A stretch of 64,000 nucleotides of DNA from an uncultured Saprospiraceae bacterium (GCA_937974625.1 CALJVJ010000046.1:1-64000), one strand, 5' to 3'. Positions 46,642 through 55,927 are shown, counted from the first letter of the stretch. The notes: generated from the letters alone by a model not told the origin. Made by a program: numbers and translations.

Positions 46642-48069
46642 ATGAGCATTCGAATTTTATACACAATTTTAGCGGTTTTATGCTTTTCAGTTTTTTTAAT
46701 TGGACAAAAGTCTAATTCCACCAGTTCAGGAAATGGTAATAGTGTTTTGACTTTTACTCCCGCTTCTAAAATGAAAAAAAGTCGACAAACACGTTTTAGA
46801 AAACAATATTTTGGACGGATGAATGGGAAAGACATGGAATTAACCCTTTCTGAAAAAATACATCAAGGGACCATTGAATTAACCATCAATCTCATCGACT
46901 TAAAAGATAGACAGACTTTCAAAGGAACTAAAACTGTTCCTAAGAAAGTACACCAATTAGAAAACCTTGTTTTGAAAAATGTACAAGGTCAGGAAAAATT
47001 AATTGAATCTCTTTTTCTACATAATTACAATCCTAACTTTATTAATCTTATTACAAAAGATGGTCAAGTTGGCTATTTTTTTTGGGGAGAAGAACCCGTC
47101 CAAAATGGATTTTATGCTAAACCTTATATATCGCTAGATTCTTTTAAAGGCATTTACGAAGGTAGAATAGATGGTCGACCAGCAGTTTTGAAAATAGAAA
47201 ATAGAGGAGAGGGCCTTCAATTGATAATTGAGGATAGAGAACTAAATCAGCAATATTGGACTTATTTGAGTCAATTACCTCTAGGAAAACGATTTTTTTC
47301 GACAGGACCCTTAAAACTAAAATCAACTACTAGTACTAGTGCAATTGTTATTAAAAAATTGGTGTTAGATAAAGATAACACACAGATAATCAGTGGTTCA
47401 TTTGCAATGAAAGAAAAGGAAGTCGGATTATTTTTTATTCGAAAAACAAGGGAAGAACCAACAGTTTTGCCTGAGTTTCCTTGGCCTCCTCCACAACCTT
47501 CGGATTTTTTAAAATTGAATTGGGATACCTTTAAAAATGTTAAACAACTTGGAGATATAGATACTTTGATTACCCAACGTTTAAACCAAGCAGGTTATCA
47601 ATTGAGACCTAATAAATACTTCTATACACCTAATGGTTTTGCTTTGGTTACGCAAATAGAGCAAGTCGATTGTAAAGCCAAACCATTGAAGGATACAGAT
47701 AGATGGACTAATAATATTTCTGAGTTTGAAAAAGATTTTAACTTAATTGATTACCTAAGATTTTTGAGTACCGAAAATCCAGGACTTTACCGAATTTTAG
47801 CCTTTGTCATTACTGACGATTTAAATCCCTTAAGTAGAATTGACCCCTCATTGGATGAAAAAGAAGCTTGGCTAGTTTTAGGAAGTGTAGTATTGCCTGA
47901 CTCCATTGCTCACCAAAAATTATCGGAAAAGCATTATGGTAGGATTTATGTTTATGAGTTTGAAAAAAAGGAAACAAGTATTCATGCAGAGATGGTGAAA
48001 AAAGGGAAAAATGATTGTTGGCAATCTGGTGAAATGCATTTAAAACACACTAATTTTTTTGATAATTAA
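46642..48069 (+). CDS. Hypothetical secreted protein co-oriented with the caspase gene
   Basis: 475 aa with signal peptide (ILYTILAVLCFSVFLIGQ), 18 bp downstream of the caspase stop. Confidence 0.75.
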   Translation: MSIRILYTILAVLCFSVFLIGQKSNSTSSGNGNSVLTFTPASKMKKSRQTRFRKQYFGRMNGKDMELTLSEKIHQGTIELTINLIDLKDRQTFKGTKTVPKKVHQLENLVLKNVQGQEKLIESLFLHNYNPNFINLITKDGQVGYFFWGEEPVQNGFYAKPYISLDSFKGIYEGRIDGRPAVLKIENRGEGLQLIIEDRELNQQYWTYLSQLPLGKRFFSTGPLKLKSTTSTSAIVIKKLVLDKDNTQIISGSFAMKEKEVGLFFIRKTREEPTVLPEFPWPPPQPSDFLKLNWDTFKNVKQLGDIDTLITQRLNQAGYQLRPNKYFYTPNGFALVTQIEQVDCKAKPLKDTDRWTNNISEFEKDFNLIDYLRFLSTENPGLYRILAFVITDDLNPLSRIDPSLDEKEAWLVLGSVVLPDSIAHQKLSEKHYGRIYVYEFEKKETSIHAEMVKKGKNDCWQSGEMHLKHTNFFDN

Positions 48070-48094
48070 AATTACATTTATTAATTTTTAAATT

Positions 48095-48949
48095 ATGTTT
48101 ACAACCCTCATTTCTGCAAGTGAATTGAATGGTATTTTAGACCAAGAGCATCTTGTAATCATTGATGCTAGACATTCAGCAACTGATATAGAAAGTGGAA
48201 GAAAAGCTTATCAGTCGGCACATATTCCAAATGCTTTATTTGCCCATTTAGATGAGGACCTATCGGGTGAAATTATTAAAGGGAAAACTGGCAGACATCC
48301 ATTTCCGCCGATTGAAAAAATAGTGAAAAAACTGTCTGATTGGGGAATAGATATGCATTCACAAGTGGTTGTTTATGATGCAAGCCATGGTGGAATTGCG
48401 GCTAGACTTTGGTTTATGCTGAAATGGCTCGGACATGATAAAGTTGCAGTATTAAATGGTGGATTTAAATATTGGACAAGCCAAAATTTTCCAACAGATG
48501 CCATTGTTAGAACGCCTAAACCGTCGTCCTTTAAAGCTAATCTTAGACCTGAATTAATTGTCGATGTTCAATTTATGGAAGCTAATATTGATACGCCAGA
48601 ATTGATTTATATTGATGCTAGAGCGGCGAAAAGATATAGAGGAGAAGAAGAACCGCTTGACCCAATAGCAGGACATATCCCGAGTGCTATTTCTGCACCT
48701 TTTACAGAAAACATAGGAAAAGATGGGTTGTTTTTAGATAAACAAGCTTTAATAAAGCGGTTTGTTAAATTATTAGAAAACCAACCGAAAGGAAATACTA
48801 TATTTTATTGTGGTTCGGGAGTTACTGCATGTCATAATTTGCTCGTGATGCATCATTTGGGGATTACTTCGCCAAAGTTATATCCAGGGTCTTGGAGTGA
48901 ATGGATTGTAGATAAGAATAGGGAAGTGGTGGTAGAAACGCCCTCCTAA
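48095..48949 (+). CDS. Sulfurtransferase (thiosulfate/3-mercaptopyruvate type), two rhodanese domains
   Basis: IIDARHSATDIESGRKAYQSAHIPNALFAHLDEDLSG, active-site loop YCGSGVTACHN. Confidence 0.94.
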   Translation: MFTTLISASELNGILDQEHLVIIDARHSATDIESGRKAYQSAHIPNALFAHLDEDLSGEIIKGKTGRHPFPPIEKIVKKLSDWGIDMHSQVVVYDASHGGIAARLWFMLKWLGHDKVAVLNGGFKYWTSQNFPTDAIVRTPKPSSFKANLRPELIVDVQFMEANIDTPELIYIDARAAKRYRGEEEPLDPIAGHIPSAISAPFTENIGKDGLFLDKQALIKRFVKLLENQPKGNTIFYCGSGVTACHNLLVMHHLGITSPKLYPGSWSEWIVDKNREVVVETPS

Positions 48950-49029
48950 TGCCGTGACAGGACCTTTCCTTTTATCCAATATGGCTACCTTTGTACAGTT
49001 TGATTACTATTTGAAAAGCACCAAGATTT

Positions 49030-50127
49030 ATGAATATTCCAAAATGGTTGGAGGATAATCCGAAATTAACAAAACCGAATGAGGCAAAAGTTAAATATTG
49101 GTTTAGAACCCCTGTGGGAATCGAAAGCATGCTTAAAGCCGAATTGGAAACAAAAACGAAGGAACTTCAGGTTTTTCAAAGCCATAGGAATGTTTTTGCA
49201 GTATTTGACCAAAATGGACCTGACGAAAAAGAATTAGCAAAATTAGTTGCTCAAATGCGCACAGCTGATGATGTTTTTCGATTTGTTGGATGCTGTAAAG
49301 GTATCGAAAGGGCTAAGGCTAGTATAGAAATTTTAGAAAGCTATTTTGAGCAAATCATCATCCCGCGATTAAAAAAAGAGAACCATCACAAATATATTAG
49401 GGTCACCTTAAGTTTTGTCGGAAAAAGAAATTTTAACCGATTTTCTGTGGAAGAAAAATTGAATGCTATAATTGTTAAAAATTGTCAACTAATACCCCTT
49501 AGCAATAAAGAAAAAACACCTAGAAAGAATAATGAGTTGAGGTTGCGGTGTCATCTTGAAAATTCCTATGCCTTTTTTGGCCTTGGCTTAAAGGACATTC
49601 CCCTACATAGGAGAACTTGGCGAAATATTCAATATCCAGGCCAGTTGCGTCCTCCCATTGCTGCGACAATGGCTCGATTACTTGCACCTAAAAAGAATGA
49701 TTTAGTAATTGACCCATTTTGTGGTTCAGGGACCATTTTAATTGAGTCTGCCTTTATCCATGCTGATAGTAGGCACATTGGTTTCGACTTGAGTGAAGAG
49801 GCTATTGATATAGCGAAGAAAAGTGCGCTTTTAGCAAAAAAAAATATTGATTTTAGTACTAATAATAGCCTTTTGCAATTTCCTGCTTATAAAAATTATT
49901 TTCTTATAAGCAATCCTCCATGGGATGAAAAACATCATATTGAGAATAAAGCTATTTTCGTAGAAAATCTAATTAACTTAATTGCGAATAGTACGCAAGC
50001 TGTTTTAATCCTTCCCTCAGAATTTATCGAGATAATTCAAGAAAAATTAAAGCTAACCATTGCACAAATAACGACAACTAGAGTGAGGGGTAAAATTGCA
50101 GCTATTATAAATATTATTGGTTCTTAA
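49030..50127 (+). CDS. THUMP-domain / class I SAM-dependent RNA methyltransferase
   Basis: LHRRTWRNIQYPGQLRPPIAATMARL, LVIDPFCGSGTILIESAF, FLISNPPWDE. Confidence 0.88.
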   Translation: MNIPKWLEDNPKLTKPNEAKVKYWFRTPVGIESMLKAELETKTKELQVFQSHRNVFAVFDQNGPDEKELAKLVAQMRTADDVFRFVGCCKGIERAKASIEILESYFEQIIIPRLKKENHHKYIRVTLSFVGKRNFNRFSVEEKLNAIIVKNCQLIPLSNKEKTPRKNNELRLRCHLENSYAFFGLGLKDIPLHRRTWRNIQYPGQLRPPIAATMARLLAPKKNDLVIDPFCGSGTILIESAFIHADSRHIGFDLSEEAIDIAKKSALLAKKNIDFSTNNSLLQFPAYKNYFLISNPPWDEKHHIENKAIFVENLINLIANSTQAVLILPSEFIEIIQEKLKLTIAQITTTRVRGKIAAIINIIGS

Positions 50128-50135
50128 GGAACGCG

Positions 50136-50242
50136 ATTAAAATAAATTCAGATTCTCGTCAAAGAAATAAGATAACTAAGTGGTTCACTTTAAACGACTT
50201 ATCTTAATTCTTTGACTCTGAATAAACTGAATCTATTTTAAT
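50136..50242. terminator. Large nested hairpin in a convergent gene junction
   Basis: Outer ATTAAAATAAATTCAG / CTGAATCTATTTTAAT, inner GTCAAAGAAATAAGATAA / TTATCTTAATTCTTTGAC, apical AAGTG-gtt-CACTT. Confidence 0.8.
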
Positions 50243-50282
50243 CTTACTACTAAGGATAGTTAAAGCATCTTTTATTTGTTTA

Positions 50283-52145
50283 TTATTTAGTATACCAAAT
50301 AGGTGAAGACCAAGCCCTTTCTTGGGTCGTCAATGGAGTGGTATCTTTATAAGTAACTCCATGTCGAATGATATCCCATAAGGTATATCGAGCCGTTGGA
50401 TTTTCAATTACCCTTAAATAATAAAAAGCGTCTGCTGTTGTATCAAATTCTGGGTCTGTCCATACCGTTTGTAAACTTACTGCACCTTTAGATTTATCCC
50501 AAGCTCCTGTTTCCATATTAACGGTAGCGTTATTGGAAGGCACACTTCCATCTGCGTTAAGTACTCGATTATCGGAAAGTGCTACATTAAATATTTTTTC
50601 CGCTAATTTTCCGTCTTTATACCAACCTTTTACTACTTGAATTCTATCTAAATTTGCACCTTCAGGGTCTTTGGCTGCCCAAATTAAAAAGGAAGGAGCT
50701 TTTTCACTTTTACTCAAATCACTTCCCATAGGGACTCCTTTGGCATAGCCATCACTGACCAAAGCTTCATAATTTTCATAGTTACCTAAAAAGTCATAAC
50801 CGCCGAAAAACCGCACTTTAATTCTACCTCCACTAGTGGCATAAACTTCTTTCCTTGCCAAAGCATCATAAATGTCAGGACGTGTGTTTGCCTCTGCCCA
50901 TACTGCGACTAAGCCTCCAGGATTTAATGCATCTTCCACTTTTTTACCGCTACCAAATTCTAACACCCAATCTCTTTTTGACCTTAATATAGGGTCTCTA
51001 TCTAATAAAGAGTGATTGCCTAAATAATCACTCCATTCGTCTGTGTTTCCAGGTACACTATTATGGGTATCCGTACTACCAATCATGCCGTATTTGTGAG
51101 GATTGACCCCATATTTTTCTTTTTGGCGCAAACCTTCTTTTAAAGCATATCGGACATAATTATTTTCAGAAGCTGGTTCATAGGTATAGTTTTCATAATT
51201 GGCAAATTCATCGTTTTCCCAAAAAGAAGCGGTTACCTCTGAATTTCCTTTGGCTTGATGGACTTCTACCAAAGGCTCAAACTTATTTCTAAGAATTGCA
51301 TATTCCTTGGTTCTTTCAGCAAATCCAGCGCCTACCGAAAGGTTGGTATTATGAGGAATAGCCATAACTGTTGCACCTTGTTCTGTTATTTCGTTTAAAA
51401 AACTTAATATGCTTTCTCCATCTCTAGCCTCTAAAGCACTGATAGGATAGTCAGGAACTTTCATATCCTTAAATATGATATTCCGATGAATATGCGACTG
51501 TGCTGCGCCGTTAGTCCATTCGTAGGCAGCGAAAGTTGTAAACTTTCCTGGCTGATAATGTTTTTCGGCTGCTTCTAATTCTATGTCCCAAGCCTTTTTA
51601 GTGGTTTCAAATCCTTGGAAAAATGGCATGTGAGAAGGTTCAGAAGATACCCTTTCCAAAGACTTTAAAAACAAATCTCGTTGCTTAACAGTATCTAAAC
51701 CTACACTTCTAAAATAGCGCGCATACATGGCATTATGTCCTGCTGCTTCCGGGGTATGAATAGAATACAATTCTCCTAAAAACTCGGCATGGTCCGTAAC
51801 TGCTGCGAAATCTAAGGGTCTATCAATTTTTACGTTTTGCTCCAATACAGAAATTGTCTCTCCCTTTGCAAACCGATATGCATCGTTTGGTGTAGCCCGA
51901 TTTCCGCCAATATAAGCATCAAAAGATAGGGTAGTGTGTACATGCAAATCACCCCAATACAAGTTTTTATTCCCATTTTTCGGCACAGCAGACTCATCTA
52001 CATTTTTCGATAAAGTAGCTCTGTCTCTAACTGGATTAGGTACTTCATCCAATACCATTGCAGGAAACAAAGATTTATAAACAAAAAAACCGATAATGGC
52101 TAGGATAGCGATTACGGCAAGCGAAATTTTTAAAGTCTTTGACAT
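50283..52145 (-). CDS. DUF3604 domain-containing protein
   Basis: NLYWGDLHVHTTLSFDAYIGG, YGMIGSTDTHNSVPGNTDEWS, EVYATSGGRIKVRFFGG. Confidence 0.9.
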   Translation of the reverse strand: MSKTLKISLAVIAILAIIGFFVYKSLFPAMVLDEVPNPVRDRATLSKNVDESAVPKNGNKNLYWGDLHVHTTLSFDAYIGGNRATPNDAYRFAKGETISVLEQNVKIDRPLDFAAVTDHAEFLGELYSIHTPEAAGHNAMYARYFRSVGLDTVKQRDLFLKSLERVSSEPSHMPFFQGFETTKKAWDIELEAAEKHYQPGKFTTFAAYEWTNGAAQSHIHRNIIFKDMKVPDYPISALEARDGESILSFLNEITEQGATVMAIPHNTNLSVGAGFAERTKEYAILRNKFEPLVEVHQAKGNSEVTASFWENDEFANYENYTYEPASENNYVRYALKEGLRQKEKYGVNPHKYGMIGSTDTHNSVPGNTDEWSDYLGNHSLLDRDPILRSKRDWVLEFGSGKKVEDALNPGGLVAVWAEANTRPDIYDALARKEVYATSGGRIKVRFFGGYDFLGNYENYEALVSDGYAKGVPMGSDLSKSEKAPSFLIWAAKDPEGANLDRIQVVKGWYKDGKLAEKIFNVALSDNRVLNADGSVPSNNATVNMETGAWDKSKGAVSLQTVWTDPEFDTTADAFYYLRVIENPTARYTLWDIIRHGVTYKDTTPLTTQERAWSSPIWYTK

Positions 52146-52161
52146 GTTGGATGCTGGTTTG

Positions 52162-52221
52162 CTGGATACTAGATGCTGGATGCTGGATGCTAATATCTAG
52201 TATCTAGCATCCAGTATCCAG
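52162..52221. repeat. In-phase heptamer array with inverted halves
   Basis: CTGGATA CTAGATG CTGGATG CTGGATG CTAATAT CTAGTAT CTAGCAT CCAGTAT CCAG. Confidence 0.92.
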
Positions 52222-52225
52222 ATTA

Positions 52226-52681
52226 CTATTCAAATGCTAAGGAAATAAATTCTGCAACACAAGCTGGTTTTTCAACACCCTCAATTTCAATGGTAGCTGA
52301 CCATGTTGACTTTGCTCCGTTATCCCCATAATCTTCACAGTCTTTCAATGTCACATGGGCCCTAACTCTAGCACCACAAGGAACTGGATGCGCAAATCTA
52401 ACCTTATTCAAGCCATAGTTTACACCCATTTTTGCACTTTTTACCGTCGATACATCTTCTAAAAGTCTTGGTAATAAAGACAAAGACATAAATCCGTGAG
52501 CAATAGGTCCACCAAATGGAGAATGCTTTTTTGCTTTTTCTACATCAATGTGAATCCATTGAAAATCTAAGGTAGCTTTCGCAAAATCATTAACCATTTC
52601 TTGAGAAACAGTCATCCATTCTGAAGTACCTAATGACTTACCTTTATGTGCTTTTAAGGCTGCTAAATCTTTAAATTCCAT
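52226..52681 (-). CDS. MaoC-family dehydratase / (R)-enoyl-CoA hydratase
   Basis: FAKATLDFQWIHIDVEKAKKHSPFGGPIAHGFMSLSLLP. Confidence 0.93.
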   Translation of the reverse strand: MEFKDLAALKAHKGKSLGTSEWMTVSQEMVNDFAKATLDFQWIHIDVEKAKKHSPFGGPIAHGFMSLSLLPRLLEDVSTVKSAKMGVNYGLNKVRFAHPVPCGARVRAHVTLKDCEDYGDNGAKSTWSATIEIEGVEKPACVAEFISLAFE

Positions 52682-52811
52682 GATTATTTAGTTTTGTGCC
52701 CAGACCTTTCAGCAAATCTTACTTTGAAAATAGTTTCTCATAAAATCGAAAACGTTAGCTTTTGTAACAGAACAAGTTAGTAAAGCAGCCTAGGAACACG
52801 CTTAATTAGGT

Positions 52812-52960
52812 GGCGGCCGCCTGTTGGATTCTGCACGAGGAACGTAAGTTCCGACCCCGAAGGGATGGGTTGCTTTGAAGAAAACTAGAATTCCTGCCTG
52901 CCGGCAGGCAGGTTTTGTTTCTTTTTTTTTCAATGAAAAAAAGAAAAGAAAGTCTAGTTT
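52812..52960. repeat. GC-rich composite palindrome island
   Basis: GGCGGCCGCC (52812-52821), GGAAC-gtaa-GTTCC (52839-52852), CCTGCCTGCCGGCAGGCAGG (52893-52912), AAACTAGA/TCTAGTTT (52882-52889/52953-52960). Confidence 0.8.
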
Positions 52961-53073
52961 GAACTCCCCAAAAAGCATTAAGTTTTCAAATCGAGAAATG
53001 CTGAAGACCTCTGGCTGAGAAAATAAAATAATAATTATAAGTTTTACTCAGATAAAAAATATCGAGCTATATG

Positions 53074-53811
53074 CTATCTAGAAGTTCCACCATCAATTGG
53101 CAAACAAATACCTGTAACATACCTAGCTTCGTCTGATGCTAAATATAAATAGCCATAAGCAATATCAATTGGGTCTGCTTTAAAGCGTAGTGGAATAAAC
53201 TTCACTGCTTGGTCTGCCAATGCATCAGGAATTTTATCTGTCATTGGTGTAGCAGTATAACCTGGAGCAATACTATTTGCAGTAATACCGTATTTTCCTA
53301 ATTCTAAAGCCCATGTTTTACACATGCCAATAACACCTGCTTTTGTAGCTACATAGTTTGTTTGTCCAAAATTTCCTCTAATACCAACATTAGAAGCGGC
53401 ACAAACGATTCGACCGTAATTTTGAGCCTTCATGTAAGGAGCAACTGCTCTAGTACATAAGAAGACCCCTTTTAAGTTTACATTGATGACTAAATCCCAT
53501 TCATCATCTGACATTTTTGTTAAAGTCTTGTCCCGAGTGATACCTGCATTATTAATTAAGATATCAATTCTACCATGTTCAGCATGAATTTTAGCCATTT
53601 CAGCTTCTACTGCTTCCTTATCCGTAATAGAAATTTTTCGGAAAGTAGCTTTTCCTCCTTTTTGTTGGATTTGTTCTGCTACTATTTGGCCTTCTTCTAA
53701 TAAATCCCAAATGTGCACCGTCGCACCTTCTTTGGCAAATAATTCACTAATGGCTTGACCAATTCCTCTGGAGCCACCAGTTACAATGGCTATTCTATTT
53801 TTTAATCTCAT
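53074..53811 (-). CDS. SDR-family oxidoreductase (3-oxoacyl-ACP / acetoacetyl-CoA reductase-like)
   Basis: AIVTGGSRGIGQAISELFAKEGA, NNAGITRDKTLTKMSDDEW, YVATKAGVIGMCK, YVTGICLPIDGG. Confidence 0.93.
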   Translation of the reverse strand: MRLKNRIAIVTGGSRGIGQAISELFAKEGATVHIWDLLEEGQIVAEQIQQKGGKATFRKISITDKEAVEAEMAKIHAEHGRIDILINNAGITRDKTLTKMSDDEWDLVINVNLKGVFLCTRAVAPYMKAQNYGRIVCAASNVGIRGNFGQTNYVATKAGVIGMCKTWALELGKYGITANSIAPGYTATPMTDKIPDALADQAVKFIPLRFKADPIDIAYGYLYLASDEARYVTGICLPIDGGTSR

Positions 53812-53988
53812 TTTAAAGTTTATTTATAAAAATTAGAAGAATAAAAATTTGATTTTTAGTCCTTCAAATGTAATGGATGGCGAAAATAATTATAATTTTG
53901 GAGCTGCTCCTCTTTTTTAGTATAAAAATACTAAAAAAAGTACAAAATTTTAAATAGCCTTATAATAAGAGAATTTTCAAAACGAATT

Positions 53989-54498
53989 ATGGAATTTAAC
54001 TATGGGATGCTAGTGCCCCTTTCTTTTATCTTTGGTACTATCAGTTGGCGATTTTTAATAGCCACCGTTTTTTTAGAGAATTTTAAAGAATGGCCGATTG
54101 AGAAATTAATCATGCCTTTTATCTGTATCCATCTTTTTCGATACATATCTATCTCCCTGATGATACCAGGCTTAACTTCTATTGGAGAGATTTTACCATT
54201 CAACGATGTACTGCGATTGACTTTGTTTGATGTAGCTTGTTCTATACTGAGTATGTTGTCTTTGATGTTTTTACATAGAAAATGGAAAGGAGCAATGATT
54301 TTTCCAGTATTATTGAATATAGTGGGGTTATTAGATTTATTGATTGCTACCTTATATGATGTCCCACGATTCGTGGCGCAAGTAAATACTTTAGATGCTC
54401 GACTTTTTGCGGTATTAACAACTTTTATTCCATTGATTTTTGTGTCTCATACCTTTATGGTACAGCTATTATGGAAATATTATAGCCGGAATCGCTAA
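53989..54498 (+). CDS. Hypothetical integral membrane protein
   Basis: 169 aa with several hydrophobic segments. Confidence 0.65.
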   Translation: MEFNYGMLVPLSFIFGTISWRFLIATVFLENFKEWPIEKLIMPFICIHLFRYISISLMIPGLTSIGEILPFNDVLRLTLFDVACSILSMLSLMFLHRKWKGAMIFPVLLNIVGLLDLLIATLYDVPRFVAQVNTLDARLFAVLTTFIPLIFVSHTFMVQLLWKYYSRNR

Positions 54499-54641
54499 AA
54501 ATTGACAAAAGAAGAATTTTACAAAATAAAATATAATTTATTTCTACGTTTTAAAGTTTAATCGGGGAGATAAAATTCCTGTGACCCCCCAATTTTTTTC
54601 TTGGTCATGGGATTGTTTTCTTAGAATAATTGATACGCATA

Positions 54642-55736
54642 ATGAATATTCGTCACCTTATTGTTTTCAACTTACTTTTCGGTTTACTTTTATTAAGTAG
54701 TTGTGAAAAAGAAAAAACACCAACCGTAACACCAACCCCTCCAATTGTTGAACCTCCTCCTACAGTTACCCCAACTCCGACTCCTGTAATCGAAGGAGAC
54801 TTTAGAATTGGCTTTTATAATGTGGAAAATTTCTTTGATACGGTCGATGACCCTGATAATCAAAACGATAATGAGTTTTTACCTTCTTCACCAAAAAACT
54901 GGACGGATACTCGTTACCAAGAAAAGATTAGGAATATAGGTTTAGTCATGGAAGGGATTAATTTCCCGATGTTGATGGGCTTTTCGGAGGTAGAAAATAA
55001 AAAAGTATTAGAAGAATTAGCAGCTTCGGATAAATTGAAACCATTTGATTATGGCGTAGTACATTATGATTCGCCAGATTTCAGAGGGATTGATGTAGCA
55101 CTTTTATACAAAAAAGCAGATTTTACCATTATAGAATCAGAAGCCATAGAAGTGGATTTACCTGCATCCGTTTCTGAGTTTAGCACAACTAGAGATATTC
55201 TTTTAGTAAAAGGTAGTTATTTAGATGAAATTGTCTATGTTTTTGTGAATCATTGGTCTTCGAGGAGTGGGGGAGTAGCGGCTACTTCTGGCAAAAGAGA
55301 ATATGCTGCCTCTATTTTAAGGCAAGCAATGGATGATATCTTGGAGATTGAGCCAGATGCAAATATAGTAGCCATAGGAGATTTTAATGACGAACCAACT
55401 AATCCAAGTATGCTGGATGTATTGAAGGCTAATTTGGAAAAGCCTACGACCATTAATAATGAAATTTATAATTGTTCGGTGCCAATCAGTAGCCCTACCG
55501 TAGGAAGTTATTTCTTTGATGGTTGGCAGATGATAGACCAAGCGGTGGTGTCTGGCCGATTATTAGATGAGACTGGAAAAATGAAGGTCGTTGGCTTTAA
55601 TGTTTTTAATGACCCATTGGTTTTATTCGAACATCCATCGGACGGACCTAGACCTAATCGGACTTATGGAGGAGATGAATATTTTGGTGGGTTTAGTGAT
55701 CATTTGGCAGTTTATTTGGAAGTGAAGAATTTGTAA
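54642..55736 (+). CDS. Endonuclease/exonuclease/phosphatase-family lipoprotein
   Basis: Lipobox LSSCEK, GFYNVENFFDTVDDPDNQND, AIGDFNDEPTNPSM, GFSDHLAVYLEV; ATG at 54642 preferred. Confidence 0.9.
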   Translation: MNIRHLIVFNLLFGLLLLSSCEKEKTPTVTPTPPIVEPPPTVTPTPTPVIEGDFRIGFYNVENFFDTVDDPDNQNDNEFLPSSPKNWTDTRYQEKIRNIGLVMEGINFPMLMGFSEVENKKVLEELAASDKLKPFDYGVVHYDSPDFRGIDVALLYKKADFTIIESEAIEVDLPASVSEFSTTRDILLVKGSYLDEIVYVFVNHWSSRSGGVAATSGKREYAASILRQAMDDILEIEPDANIVAIGDFNDEPTNPSMLDVLKANLEKPTTINNEIYNCSVPISSPTVGSYFFDGWQMIDQAVVSGRLLDETGKMKVVGFNVFNDPLVLFEHPSDGPRPNRTYGGDEYFGGFSDHLAVYLEVKNL

Positions 55737-55760
55737 CACATCAGTTGTCCCAAACAAAAA

Positions 55761-55821
55761 GTAATATAGCTCTCTTTGCCCCATATAACTCTATTTTTCG
55801 CTGCTCAGAGAGCTATGTTAC
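55761..55821 (+). repeat. Inverted repeat GTAATATAGCTCTC / GAGAGCTATGTTAC
   Basis: 14-bp arms, 13/14 complementary, downstream of the nuclease gene. Confidence 0.75.
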
Positions 55822-55869
55822 CTATTATTTGTTCTCTACTGTACACTTTTTATTATTGAACGATTTTTG

Positions 55870-55927
55870 GTAGGGGCAATCCCTTGTGGTTGCCCACACT
55901 AGGGCAACCACAAGGGATTGCCCCTAC
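55870..55927. repeat. Perfect 26-bp inverted repeat GTAGGGGCAATCCCTTGTGGTTGCCC with 6-nt spacer
   Basis: 55870-55895 exactly complementary to 55902-55927. Confidence 0.95.

Noticed and set aside
52812-52852. Possible cloning-vector/adapter contamination (GGTGGCGGCCGC and GCACGAGG resemble vector polylinker/cDNA adapter text)
   Set aside because: Match is only ~12 nt, diverges immediately and is embedded in a nested palindrome like other native repeats; a VecScreen run would settle it
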